Part shown: positions 36,986 through 45,140 of the stretch, one piece after another
Position numbering within the stretch: the first letter of the stretch is position 1
Layout of the letters: each line of letters begins with the position of its first letter
From: Cyanobacteria bacterium TGS_CYA1
GTDB lineage: Bacteria > Cyanobacteriota > Vampirovibrionia > Obscuribacterales > Obscuribacteraceae
NCBI GenBank assembly: GCA_026129135.1
Contig: JAHCIQ010000002.1
Span: 744,001 to 808,000 of the forward strand
Reading direction: 5' to 3'
DNA length: 64,000 nucleotides
Notes under the pieces: generated by a model
Seen by the model: only the letters and a program-made list of their open reading frames with translations
Told to the model about the DNA's origin: nothing
The model's database searches: none
Program-made: the position numbers and the translations under genes

Positions 36986-38503
36986 ATGGAAACTTTCGAA
37001 CATCCTAGAAACCAACTCGAGGCGAGGCTTGAAGCACCGTGCTTGACCAGCAATTACGGCGATACGACTCTCTATCAGCCGCCAAGTCAAGTTCAGCCTC
37101 TTTTGAATTTTCGCCCTGATAATTCGGCAAATCGATATTTGCCTAACACCCAAATACAGTTTTCACTTTATGGTTATGACCCCAGAGGAAGTTTTACACC
37201 AGAACAGTTGAGGGCTGGATTTACTTATTGCCCGCAAAATCAAATCCCATGGCAAAGACCGGGCTATCAAATGCCACCATATCAAAGTATGCAAAACTAC
37301 GGCCAATTTCAAAGAATAGACTTCAACTACTGGGATAGTTACTGGAGCGCCTATTTTGGAAATGATCGCCCTTATCAATCCCAGCCTGAGTTCCAATACC
37401 GACCAAGAATGCAGGACCCAAGATTCAACGACAGACAAACTCCACAAATACCTGTTAGCGACAAAAGAAACGACCCTCGCGATACTAGACCAGGCCCACG
37501 CAACGAATCGGATCGCGACCAATACACAAGGAGAGAAAGCGACCAAGGAAAAACTGTCATTCAAGTCAGACCAGGAGAAAGCATTCAATCAGCACTAGAC
37601 AAAGCTCCTCCAGGAGCAATTGTGCGAGTAATGGCTGGAACCTACAAAGAACGCATAAGAATATCTCGCGACAATATAACCTTGCAAGGCGAGCAGGGCG
37701 CAATTCTAGATTATGGTTCCAGTTCTATATCAGGGGCCGCAATTCAAATATCCGATCGACAAAATGTGAAGATAGAAGGTTTTGAAATCAGAAATATAAG
37801 AGGCAGCAACACTCCAACAGCCATTCGTATAGACGGAGCGAGCAAAAATATTTCGATTATCAATAACGATATCCATCATGTTGAAAACAATAGCAACGCT
37901 CATGCAATTGGAGTATTTGGTAACAAGAGCAGTGCCATTCAAAATGTAGTGATAGCTGGAAATCGCGTCCATGACCTCAAGTTAGGACAAAGTGAAGCTG
38001 TTGTTTTGAATGGCAATGTAGATGGTTTCAAAATTTTGCAAAACAAAATTTATAACAGCGACAATATCGCCATTGATATCATCGGCGGTGAAGGCGTGGG
38101 AAGGGCTGGCATTGATAGAGCCAGAAATGGACTGATTGCCGGCAACGAAATTACAAATGTAGATTCGCGCCGCAATCCCACTTATAGAAGCGCTTGCGCA
38201 GCTGGAATATATGTCGATGGTGGATCTGATGTTGTAATCGAAGATAACATAGTAAAAAATGCCAACTATGGAATCGAACTAGCCTCCGAGCGTCGCGGCT
38301 GGAAAACCGAGCGAATTCAGGTTAGACGCAATCGTCTTGAATCGAATAATCTAGCCGGTATAAGCTTGGGTGGAGGTAGCAATTCAAATGGTGGAGTACA
38401 CGAAGTCACCATAGAAAACAACGATTTTTCAAGCAATGCAAGGGCTATCTGGAAACAGAGCAATGTAGGTCGAGTGGATATTCGAAATAATAAGGGAGCC
38501 TAA
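36986..38503 (+). CDS. Right-handed parallel beta-helix (pectate-lyase/NosD-like) protein
   Basis: 505 residues from the ATG at 36986; a TTG at 36977 is also in frame. The first 190 residues are Pro/Gln/Tyr/Arg-rich and disordered. From about 200 the sequence turns into parallel beta-helix coils: PGESIQSALDKAPPGAIVRV, AGTYKERIRISRDNITLQG, GFEIRNI, ISIINNDIHHVE, VVIAGNRVHDL, KILQNKIYNSDN, GLIAGNEITNV, VVIEDNIVKNANYGIEL, VTIENNDFSSN. The coils end with RVDIRNNKGA at the very C-terminus. No signal peptide is seen, which is odd for this class; it may be a surface protein exported otherwise or a cytosolic scaffold. It overlaps the convergent gene by 4 nt. Confidence 0.82.
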   Translation: METFEHPRNQLEARLEAPCLTSNYGDTTLYQPPSQVQPLLNFRPDNSANRYLPNTQIQFSLYGYDPRGSFTPEQLRAGFTYCPQNQIPWQRPGYQMPPYQSMQNYGQFQRIDFNYWDSYWSAYFGNDRPYQSQPEFQYRPRMQDPRFNDRQTPQIPVSDKRNDPRDTRPGPRNESDRDQYTRRESDQGKTVIQVRPGESIQSALDKAPPGAIVRVMAGTYKERIRISRDNITLQGEQGAILDYGSSSISGAAIQISDRQNVKIEGFEIRNIRGSNTPTAIRIDGASKNISIINNDIHHVENNSNAHAIGVFGNKSSAIQNVVIAGNRVHDLKLGQSEAVVLNGNVDGFKILQNKIYNSDNIAIDIIGGEGVGRAGIDRARNGLIAGNEITNVDSRRNPTYRSACAAGIYVDGGSDVVIEDNIVKNANYGIELASERRGWKTERIQVRRNRLESNNLAGISLGGGSNSNGGVHEVTIENNDFSSNARAIWKQSNVGRVDIRNNKGA

Positions 38504-38763
38504 CTTCCCTTTTTCACAGTCCAGTGCAATGCCAGTCCGGGCACCAACAAAATAAAAATAGAGAAAAATTTCGCAGCTGTAAAAAATGACACTACAAGTA
38601 CAGTGAGAGATTCAGGAGCGACTTTATAAAATTTGCTTGTTAAAGCCAGCCACGTGTCCAAAAATCCCATAGTTAAAAGTGCCAGGAACCAGGTTACGAG
38701 CACTGAAATCAATGCCGCACGCAGAAAGATATTTCTCAGTATTTTTAAATTGTCTTGGCTCAT
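38500..38763 (-). CDS. Small two-helix membrane protein
   Basis: An 87-residue protein. Hydrophobic helices at about 13-35 (FLRAALISVLVTWFLALLTM) and 55-80 (VLVVSFFTAAKFFSIFILLVP) are separated by a short amphipathic linker; the ends are basic (VKKGS). No family recognised. Its stop overlaps the beta-helix gene's stop by 4 nt. Confidence 0.65.
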   Translation of the reverse strand: MSQDNLKILRNIFLRAALISVLVTWFLALLTMGFLDTWLALTSKFYKVAPESLTVLVVSFFTAAKFFSIFILLVPGLALHWTVKKGS

Positions 38764-39143
38764 ACAAGCAATATAGCAGCAAAGCCAAGTATTTGGGCGT
38801 GGTAATTAGGATTCTAAGGTCCAGCGTCGCCATTAAATATTGGTTTTCCATTTTTGACGTTTCGACTTCATGCAGCAGACCAAGAATTTTAACTACCAGG
38901 TCTGTTTCCGAAATATGCGCCTGGCTGGCGACTTTGACACACTTGTCTAAAGCTGCGCAAGAGTATTAAAGGCGCAAAGAATTTTTCCTAAGCCATAAAT
39001 AAATCGTAAATCCGTGTTCCGTGTTCCGGAACACGAAACACAGATCGAAATTTAAATAAGCGCCTAAAATCTCTCAAGAGTTGAAGTAGTTTTGATCAAT
39101 TTCGTCTGTAGTCCAGGCCCCGGGGCCTGGACTACAGACGAAA
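38764..39143. other. 380-nt intergenic stretch with two zero-loop palindromes
   Basis: The right half holds two inverted repeats (see the separate entries). The left half contains no complete gene. A minus-strand frame free of stops from about 38968 to 38624 lacks a start codon and a ribosome site and overlaps the 38500 gene; it may be a decayed coding remnant. No RNA gene is recognised. Confidence 0.5.
39013..39042. repeat. Imperfect palindrome with a perfect 16-bp core
   Basis: CGTGTTCC followed directly by GGAACACG at 39020-39035 is a perfect, zero-loop palindrome. Extending outward gives 15-nt arms with two mismatches (CGTGTTCCGTGTTCC against GGAACACGAAACACA). The arm itself contains a GTGTTCC direct repeat. 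No U-tract. Confidence 0.8.
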
Positions 39144-39145
39144 TT
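39098..39145. repeat. Perfect 48-bp palindrome (24-bp arms, no spacer)
   Basis: Left arm 39098-39121 begins AATTTCGTCTG and ends AGGCCCC; right arm 39122-39145 is its exact complement, centre CCCC|GGGG. The palindrome includes two bases of the stop codon of the Clp N-domain gene. It lacks a downstream U-tract on either strand, so it is not a standard terminator. Confidence 0.9.
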
Positions 39146-39863
39146 ATTTAAGGGTCTCTATCCATTCGTCAATTTTTGAAAGTTCCTGACTGAAGTCAAA
39201 AACTTCGGGCAAACAAATTTGCTTTGCATTTTCTGCAATCGTCAAAAAACGCCTCTTCAGTTCTTCCTTAAACGCCAAAGCATCAGATTTACTCATTTTA
39301 TTTGTCTGACACAACTCATAAATATCCTCAGTAATTCGTTTCATTGAAAAGTTAAAAGTGTTGATTCCTTGCTTGGCTGATTCACATTTATTCAAAACGC
39401 CCTCAGCCTGTGCATTTATTGAATCAAGCACGCGGGATGTTAAGTCCATGGTTGTTTCTCGAAGCGCGTCCGCGTCTACTTCAAGTGCCTTCAATACTTG
39501 GATGGCCACGCCAATATCATCTTCTAGCAATCCTAAAAGCAAGTGCTCCGTGCCAATATAAGTTACCGAAAGTGATCTTGCTTCATCCCAAGCAGCCTCT
39601 AGGACCCGTTTACTTCTTGGAGTAAACGGAATCTCAATACCAACTTTGCTTGTTCCGCGTCCAATGATTTTTTCAACTTCCTCACGAGCTTTTTCCAATT
39701 CAACATTGTGTTTGCGCAAAGCTCGTGCTGCGATACCACTGCCTTCTGCGAGCAAACCTAGCAATAATTGTTCTGTTCCTACAAAATTGTGATTGAGTCT
39801 GCGTGCCTCTTCCTGGGCGAGCATAATTACTTTTATGGCTTTCTCGGTGAATCGCTCGAACAC
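39144..39863 (-). CDS. Stand-alone Clp N-terminal domain protein (no AAA+ module)
   Basis: 239 residues from the GTG at 39863, which sits behind an AAGAGGAG ribosome site and gives the ClpC-like start FERFTEKAIKVIMLAQEEARRL. Two Clp N repeats follow: NFVGTEQLLLGLLAEG to IGRGTSKVG, then FTPRSKRVLEAAWDEARSL and YIGTEHLLLGLLEDD. From about residue 150 there is a helical tail of some 90 residues unrelated to ClpC. No ATPase domain exists, so it resembles adaptor-like stand-alone Clp N proteins such as plant ClpT. It may bind Clp substrates or the ClpP ring. The stop lies inside a large palindrome. Confidence 0.88.
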   Translation of the reverse strand: MFERFTEKAIKVIMLAQEEARRLNHNFVGTEQLLLGLLAEGSGIAARALRKHNVELEKAREEVEKIIGRGTSKVGIEIPFTPRSKRVLEAAWDEARSLSVTYIGTEHLLLGLLEDDIGVAIQVLKALEVDADALRETTMDLTSRVLDSINAQAEGVLNKCESAKQGINTFNFSMKRITEDIYELCQTNKMSKSDALAFKEELKRRFLTIAENAKQICLPEVFDFSQELSKIDEWIETLK

Positions 39864-40022
39864 TGAAACTCCTCTTAAGCACACATTTCGAACTATCAAA
39901 TATCTCACATAATCTTGCTAATGTCTAAATAAAACTAGTTCTACAGATAGTAAATATGCGCCCTCTTCCTAACTTGTTCGTGAGAAAAGTAGCCTAACTT
40001 TCCTATCTCCAGAATCAAAAAC

Positions 40023-40060
40023 AAAAAGACGCCCTCGATCTGTTGTGAGATTCGAGGGCG
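40023..40060 (-). terminator. Rho-independent terminator of etfBA
   Basis: On the minus strand the stem CGCCCTCGA pairs perfectly with TCGAGGGCG across a 13-nt loop and is followed by TCTTTTTG. It lies 40 nt past the etfA stop. Confidence 0.9.
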
Positions 40061-40099
40061 TTATTTTGAAATTAAAGGTCGGGCGTAACCTACCGCAGA

Positions 40100-41077
40100 T
40101 TACTGACCTTCTTTCATTTTTTTCACTTCAGCAGTGACTTTAGGCAAGATTTCGAACATGTCGCCTACGACACCGTAGTTGGCATATTTGAAAATGGGAG
40201 CGTCTTTGTCTTTGTTGATAGCAACAATAATTTTAGAAGACGACATACCAGCCAAATGCTGAATAGCACCAGAAATACCACAAGCGATATAGAGCTGTGG
40301 GCTTACTGTTTTACCAGTTTGACCAACTTGGAACTGGTGGTCGATCCATCCTGCGTCGACGACTGCACGCGATGCGCCAAGTGCACCACCCATAGCGTCA
40401 CACAATTCTTGAAGAATATTCCAGTTCTCAGGTCCTTTGATACCGCGACCACCAGATACGATAATCGAAGCTTCGCCTAATTCGAGCTTTTGACCTTCTG
40501 ATTTGTGAATCTCGGTCACTTTGGCGCGAGGAGTTTTAGCTTCAGCTTTCAGTTCTTCAACTGGAGCTTGGTGCGCTTCTTGAGGTGCATCGACTGCAAA
40601 CACGTTTGGTCTGATGGTGATGAAACCAACAGCGCTTTTGATGTCATACATGCCGTAGCATTTGCCCGAATACATTGGACGTACAGGATTCAAGCATCCG
40701 TTTTCAGCTTGAAATTCCATTACGTCAGAAATGCAGGCAGCATCAAAGCGAGCTGCAATACGCGGAATCAAGTCTTTTGCCATTGCGGTGTGTGCAGCAA
40801 AGACAAATTTGGGCTCAGCAGTTTTGATAGCTTTCTCCAGAGCATCTGTGTAAGCTTCGGTCGAATAGTTAGAGTATTCGCCACCTTCTAATACATAGAT
40901 TTTTTCTGGTGCATATTTTTGCACTTGAGCTGCAAGTTCTTTTGCCTTTTCACCGACGATAACTGCGCTTACTGGACCTGCATTGTTCAGTTTCTTCGCT
41001 TGGCACAAAGTTTCAAGACTGGCCTTTTTGATATGACCGTCGCGTTGTTCGATAAATACGAGTGTTCCGTTTGCCAT
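40100..41077 (-). CDS. etfA: Electron transfer flavoprotein subunit alpha
   Basis: A 325-residue ETF alpha subunit. The N-terminal nucleotide-binding-like domain is followed by the C-terminal FAD domain with VSGGRGIKGPENW, LGASRAVVDAGWIDHQFQVGQTGKTV, PQLYIACGISGAIQH and VAINKDKDAPIFKYANYGVVGD. It carries electrons from acyl-CoA dehydrogenases to the quinone pool or acts in bifurcation. It follows etfB after 18 nt and is followed by a strong terminator, so etfBA is a two-gene operon. An ACAD family protein is encoded at 16-17 kb. Confidence 0.96.
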   Translation of the reverse strand: MANGTLVFIEQRDGHIKKASLETLCQAKKLNNAGPVSAVIVGEKAKELAAQVQKYAPEKIYVLEGGEYSNYSTEAYTDALEKAIKTAEPKFVFAAHTAMAKDLIPRIAARFDAACISDVMEFQAENGCLNPVRPMYSGKCYGMYDIKSAVGFITIRPNVFAVDAPQEAHQAPVEELKAEAKTPRAKVTEIHKSEGQKLELGEASIIVSGGRGIKGPENWNILQELCDAMGGALGASRAVVDAGWIDHQFQVGQTGKTVSPQLYIACGISGAIQHLAGMSSSKIIVAINKDKDAPIFKYANYGVVGDMFEILPKVTAEVKKMKEGQ

Positions 41078-41095
41078 TTCTTTACTCCTGGTGAA

Positions 41096-41878
41096 TTAAA
41101 GTACGCGTGCTTCAGTCTTGAGCAAGCTTATGAGTGTTTTGGCTTGGGTGTCGGCGTCGCCTTCGATCATTTTGCCTTGAGCACGCTCAGGTGGCATCAT
41201 CATTTTTTTGATCACCGCGCGACGTGTATCTTGACCGACCGAACCTTTCAAACCAAGAGCGTCGAGATTTTTTACGTCGATTGTCTTTTTACGAGCAGCC
41301 ATCACACCTTTGATTGAGGGGTAGCGGGGCTCGTTCAAACCTTTTTGAGCACTGATTACTGCAGGCAGGCTGCCTTCGACAATTTCGTGAGCGCCTTCGA
41401 TTTCGCGCTCTGCCTTAAATTTGCCATCTGCTATTTCCAGCTTGACTACAAGAGTAGCCTGAGGCATATCAAGAAGCTCGGCAAGAATAGATGGAAGTTG
41501 GCTGTTGTCGCCGCCGACACCTTGCTGCCCGCAAAGCACCAGGTCGAAGCCGCCTTCTTTGATTACCTTGGCAAGCACTTTAGCAGCAGTCAACGGGTCC
41601 AGATTGACCAGATCAGGGTCGTTCACGTGGATGGCTGTATCGATGCCACGCGCCAGACTGTCACGCAAGACGTCTGTGCACTCGCCACCACCAAGCGAGA
41701 TAACTGTGGTTTCGCCACCTTGCTTTTCTTTTAAAGCGATGGCTTCTTCGATAGCAAACTCGTCAAATGGGCTTGTGACAAATTTGATTCCATTCAAATC
41801 GATATTGCTTTGATCCCCTGAAACCTTGATATTGGCTTCGGTATCGGGAACAGCTTTTACGCAAACTGCAATCTTCAT
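41096..41878 (-). CDS. etfB: Electron transfer flavoprotein subunit beta
   Basis: A 260-residue ETF beta subunit. Signature segments: MKIAVCVKAVPDTEA at the start, KFVTSPFDEFAIEEAIALKE, the AMP/FAD region DLVLCGQQGVGGDNSQLPSILAE, and the C-terminal ARKKTIDVKNLDALG anchor. Length is standard. It is first in the etfBA operon; the 86-nt gap to holA should carry the promoter, though I see no clear boxes. Confidence 0.96.
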   Translation of the reverse strand: MKIAVCVKAVPDTEANIKVSGDQSNIDLNGIKFVTSPFDEFAIEEAIALKEKQGGETTVISLGGGECTDVLRDSLARGIDTAIHVNDPDLVNLDPLTAAKVLAKVIKEGGFDLVLCGQQGVGGDNSQLPSILAELLDMPQATLVVKLEIADGKFKAEREIEGAHEIVEGSLPAVISAQKGLNEPRYPSIKGVMAARKKTIDVKNLDALGLKGSVGQDTRRAVIKKMMMPPERAQGKMIEGDADTQAKTLISLLKTEARVL

Positions 41879-41964
41879 GAGGACTTAAACTCCCGGAAAA
41901 TAATTCACCAGGATATTTTAGAAAACACAAAGAGCTAAAGCCGAATTTTTACCATATTCCTTAA

Positions 41965-43017
41965 TTATGAAGCAAAGAAGAGCAGAAGGGCGTCTTTGTC
42001 TTGCAACTCGCCTATTTTCACTCGTTCTTCCAGTTCGAGCAGGCGCTTTTGTTTAGCCTGCAAGCCGCGCGAATTTTGTTTTCTTAATCGGGTCAGGTCT
42101 TTTTCGATCATGAAAGCGTTGCCATGCGTCAGATATGAAACTCGCTTCACTATTTCTTGCATTGGCATTTCGCGTTTTACCGTGCCTGAACCAGGACCGT
42201 AGTTAGGCACTTTTGAATTCATGTCTTCCTTAATCATGAGCATGTCGATCCAGCGACCTAGAAAAGTGTGGAGCGTGGCAATGATTGCAATTCCTGGCTG
42301 CCTGGACAATAACTCGTCGATTGAGGCGAGCACTTTTTCATGCTTACCTTCAAGCCAGTACTCGAGCAAAGAAAAAATGTGAAATTGAAACGGACTTAAG
42401 AGTGTGACCACGTCTAGAGTGATATGTGTTTTTGGAAAAACATATGTTGCTGCTTTTTGTATTTCCTGGCTAATCTGGCGAAGATTCGCTTCTGTTCCAT
42501 CGAGCAGATAAGCAATAGCATCATCATCTATGGTGGCATCAAAAGATTTTGCTTCTTTGCGGCACCAGGTTTCAAGCTTGGGATTTTTCGAATTGACATA
42601 ATATTTGGTCTTGGGAAAAAGCTCTAATTGAGCGTGTTTCTTCACTATTTTGGACAGTTTCAAATTTTCGTCGAAATTAGATGTGGAAACAAAAATCAAA
42701 TAAGTGTTAGGCAGAACAGAACCAAGATAATCATCCAGTTTTTCTAGATGCTTGGCACCAATATCCTCTTTTTCAGACTTCTCATTTTTCTTTTTACGGG
42801 CAAAAAAATCGCAATCATCGAAAACAATAACTTTGTTGCCAAAGCCCATCGGCTGGCTCAAAGCATGGTCAAAAATGTCTGCTACTTGTGGCTTTTGAAT
42901 GGTAAGCAAATTTATAGTGGCAAAAGCACCAGCGTCTTTTAGCAACGAATCTTTTAGTTTTTTCAGTTTGCGATAAAGTTCGAAATCTTCGTCGCCTGCT
43001 AGTACTAAAACTGGCAT
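41965..43017 (-). CDS. holA: DNA polymerase III delta subunit
   Basis: A 350-residue HolA-type clamp-loader subunit. The start MPVLVLAGDEDFELYRKLKKLKDSLL and the following FDDCDFFARKK region fit the degenerate ATPase-like N-terminal domain. The middle part (DDDAIAYLLDGTEANLRQISQEIQKAATY) matches the delta family pattern in which sequential helices surround LLDG-N-L-EI-K. The C-terminal collar domain is helical. The family diverges strongly, so confidence rests on this combination and on length. It follows phoU after 20 nt, forming the last gene of the kinase, PhoB, PhoU run. Confidence 0.8.
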   Translation of the reverse strand: MPVLVLAGDEDFELYRKLKKLKDSLLKDAGAFATINLLTIQKPQVADIFDHALSQPMGFGNKVIVFDDCDFFARKKKNEKSEKEDIGAKHLEKLDDYLGSVLPNTYLIFVSTSNFDENLKLSKIVKKHAQLELFPKTKYYVNSKNPKLETWCRKEAKSFDATIDDDAIAYLLDGTEANLRQISQEIQKAATYVFPKTHITLDVVTLLSPFQFHIFSLLEYWLEGKHEKVLASIDELLSRQPGIAIIATLHTFLGRWIDMLMIKEDMNSKVPNYGPGSGTVKREMPMQEIVKRVSYLTHGNAFMIEKDLTRLRKQNSRGLQAKQKRLLELEERVKIGELQDKDALLLFFAS

Positions 43018-43037
43018 TTAATTATCCTATTCTATCC

Positions 43038-43676
43038 TCATGAAACTCGCTCGCCAGTAGCGATGAAATAAACGCGCTTGGCTATCGATGTGCAAGCATC
43101 TCCCATTCGCTCGAGAAATCTCGTGCAGAACAAAAATTGTGCTTCAATTTGCGCCTGTGCTTTATCCTGATTGCCCAGGTCAGAAAGCAATCTCTGAGAC
43201 AAAACATCGTGCAACAAATCGACTGCAGTATCACGTTTCAACACTTCTAACGCTTTGTCTGGAGCGTCTTCCAGAAATCCTATTAAAATATCGGCGGCCA
43301 TCTGGTGAATCACAGATGCCATCTCGACCATTTCAGCAGGTGCTTCGATTTTTTCCTTGCGCGCCCAATCGCCTACTTTAGCAATTCTGTTTGCGTGGTC
43401 GCCCATACGCTCCAGTTTGGCAGCAATCATGATTGTGCTTACAAGCAAGCGTATATCTTTTTTTGTGACTGTTTCTTTTTCGAGCAAAAGCTCCATGCAG
43501 GTTTCTTCGATTTTCTTGCAATAGTCATTGATTTTTTTCTCACGCTCTTCAATCATCGACATACTCGCACTGGGATTGCCTTTGAGTATGGAAGCCATTT
43601 CTTCGACTGAACTATTGACCATGCGTCCCATCGATATAACATCGTCTTTCAAGAAATACAGAGCCTTTGCTTTCAC
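43038..43676 (-). CDS. phoU: PhoU-type phosphate signalling protein
   Basis: A 212-residue all-helical PhoU protein with two tandem three-helix bundles. Metal-binding E/D-rich signatures are visible: KLERMGDHANRIAKVG in the first repeat and RFLERMGDACTSIAKRVYFIATGE in the second. PhoU couples Pst transport state to the PhoR/PhoB pathway. No pst transporter gene lies in the window. It overlaps the upstream phoB by 4 nt. Confidence 0.93.
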   Translation of the reverse strand: MKAKALYFLKDDVISMGRMVNSSVEEMASILKGNPSASMSMIEEREKKINDYCKKIEETCMELLLEKETVTKKDIRLLVSTIMIAAKLERMGDHANRIAKVGDWARKEKIEAPAEMVEMASVIHQMAADILIGFLEDAPDKALEVLKRDTAVDLLHDVLSQRLLSDLGNQDKAQAQIEAQFLFCTRFLERMGDACTSIAKRVYFIATGERVS

Positions 43677-44389
43677 GACTTTTGCACCTCTTTAGCTTCT
43701 ACTTTGTTCAATCTATAACCAGAACGCTGCACGGTTTCGAGCAAGACTGGATTTTTTGGATCGGCTTCCAGTTTCTGACGCAACCATCGGATATGCACTG
43801 CCACCGTTTTGGTATCACCGGCAAAATCAGCTCCCCATACTTTGTTGAGCAATACTTCGGTACTCAAAGTCTTGTCTACATTTTCCATGAAAAATTTGAG
43901 CAGGGTAAATTCTTTGGGCGATAAATCAATTGGACTACCATCCATGGTCACACGCTTTGCCACCGGATCCAGTATCAGGTTTCCATGTTGCATCGTTTTT
44001 TGCAAATCAGCTTGAGGCTTGACTCCGCTACGTCTCATCAAAGCTTGTACGCGTGCCATCAACTCGATAATGCTAAACGGTTTAGCCAGATAATCGTCGG
44101 CGCCAGATGCAAGTCCCTGAGCTACTCGCGCCGGACCTGTTTGACCGGTGAGCATAAGGATTGGAAACTGACAATTTTTCTCACGCAAAAGTTTGATTAT
44201 CTCTGGACCATGTAAATCTGGAAGGACCCAATCGCAAATCATCAAACTTGGATTCAAAGTCTCGAGTTTGGCAAAGAGATCCATGGCGTTGTTAAAAATG
44301 GCCAACTCGAAGCCATGACGCTTCAAGTTGTATGAAAGAGTCTCGATGATTGTCTCATCGTCATCGACCAGAATTATTTGTTGACTCAT
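43673..44389 (-). CDS. phoB: PhoB-type response regulator (OmpR class)
   Basis: A 238-residue regulator. The receiver domain has DDDE acidic residues at 9-12, phosphoacceptor Asp53 (ICDWVLPDLHG) and Lys in DYLAKPFS. The winged-helix DNA-binding domain holds LSPKEFTLLKFFMEN, TEVLLNKVWG and VAVHIRWLRQKLEADP. It is sandwiched between a histidine kinase and phoU with 4-nt overlaps, so the assignment to phosphate control is supported by context as well as family. Confidence 0.92.
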   Translation of the reverse strand: MSQQIILVDDDETIIETLSYNLKRHGFELAIFNNAMDLFAKLETLNPSLMICDWVLPDLHGPEIIKLLREKNCQFPILMLTGQTGPARVAQGLASGADDYLAKPFSIIELMARVQALMRRSGVKPQADLQKTMQHGNLILDPVAKRVTMDGSPIDLSPKEFTLLKFFMENVDKTLSTEVLLNKVWGADFAGDTKTVAVHIRWLRQKLEADPKNPVLLETVQRSGYRLNKVEAKEVQKS

Positions 44390-45048
44390 GAGGGAAACTC
44401 TACCGTGAATGTGGAACCTTCCTGCAAAGTGGATTTTACCGTGATTTTAGCCCCATGCAGGTCTAATATATGTTTTACAATTGACAAGCCAAGACCAGTA
44501 CTACCTTTGGCTTTGTTGCGGTTTATTCGATAAAAGCGTTTGAAGATTTTAGGAATTTCGCTCTGAGCAATGCCGATTCCGGTATCTTCTACATAAAAGC
44601 TACCATCAGCAATACCAGATGCAATTTTGACACTGCCATGGTCATTAGTGTATTTGATGGCGTTTTCGACCAGATTTAGAAGGACTTGATTCAATTGATC
44701 CGGATTTGCCTGTATGCAAAAGCCTTCTTGCAAGTGACAAGTGACAGTGATTTGCTTCTTTTTTGCCAGTTCGCTGGTTGAGCTGACTGCATAATCGCAA
44801 GCATCAGAAAGAAACACACTTTGTTTTTCGATGGCTTCGAATTGTCTGCCAGGTGTCACAGATAAGAGATTATTGACCAGATCTTCCAATCTTTCAATTT
44901 CTCTTTGAGCGCGCAAAAGCATTTTGTTTGCAGCTTCTGAATCGTCAATTGCACCGTCGAGCAAAGTCTCGACCAATAGCTTGATATTAGCCAGTGGCAA
45001 GCGCAGCTCGTGGCTGACTTCTGCGATTACATTTTGCTCTTCGTCCAT
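44386..45048 (-). CDS. Short cytoplasmic histidine kinase without sensor domain (PhoR-like position)
   Basis: 220 residues from the ATG at 45048 (a TTG two codons upstream is in frame, behind an upstream stop). It begins almost at the HisKA domain (AEVSHELRLPLANIK, His13) and ends after the HATPase (NLVENAIKYTND, DTGIGI, KGSTGLGLSIVKHIL). No membrane helix, PAS or HAMP domain exists, unlike PhoR. The signal must come from a partner, plausibly PhoU, encoded two genes downstream in the same run. No convincing ribosome site is seen. It overlaps phoB by 4 nt. Confidence 0.88.
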   Translation of the reverse strand: MDEEQNVIAEVSHELRLPLANIKLLVETLLDGAIDDSEAANKMLLRAQREIERLEDLVNNLLSVTPGRQFEAIEKQSVFLSDACDYAVSSTSELAKKKQITVTCHLQEGFCIQANPDQLNQVLLNLVENAIKYTNDHGSVKIASGIADGSFYVEDTGIGIAQSEIPKIFKRFYRINRNKAKGSTGLGLSIVKHILDLHGAKITVKSTLQEGSTFTVEFPS

Positions 45049-45140
45049 GCTCAAATATTATTATGATGGCATGGTTATTTTGTGTTTAAGACAAGAAATC
45101 TTCTAAAATCTTGTGAACTAACTCTGGCGGTGAAAAAAAT

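Noticed and set aside
38624..38968. Stop-free minus-strand frame beside the palindromes
   Set aside because: No start codon near its 5' end, no ribosome site, and it overlaps the membrane-protein gene at 38500-38763 in another frame. Possibly a remnant, not called as a gene.
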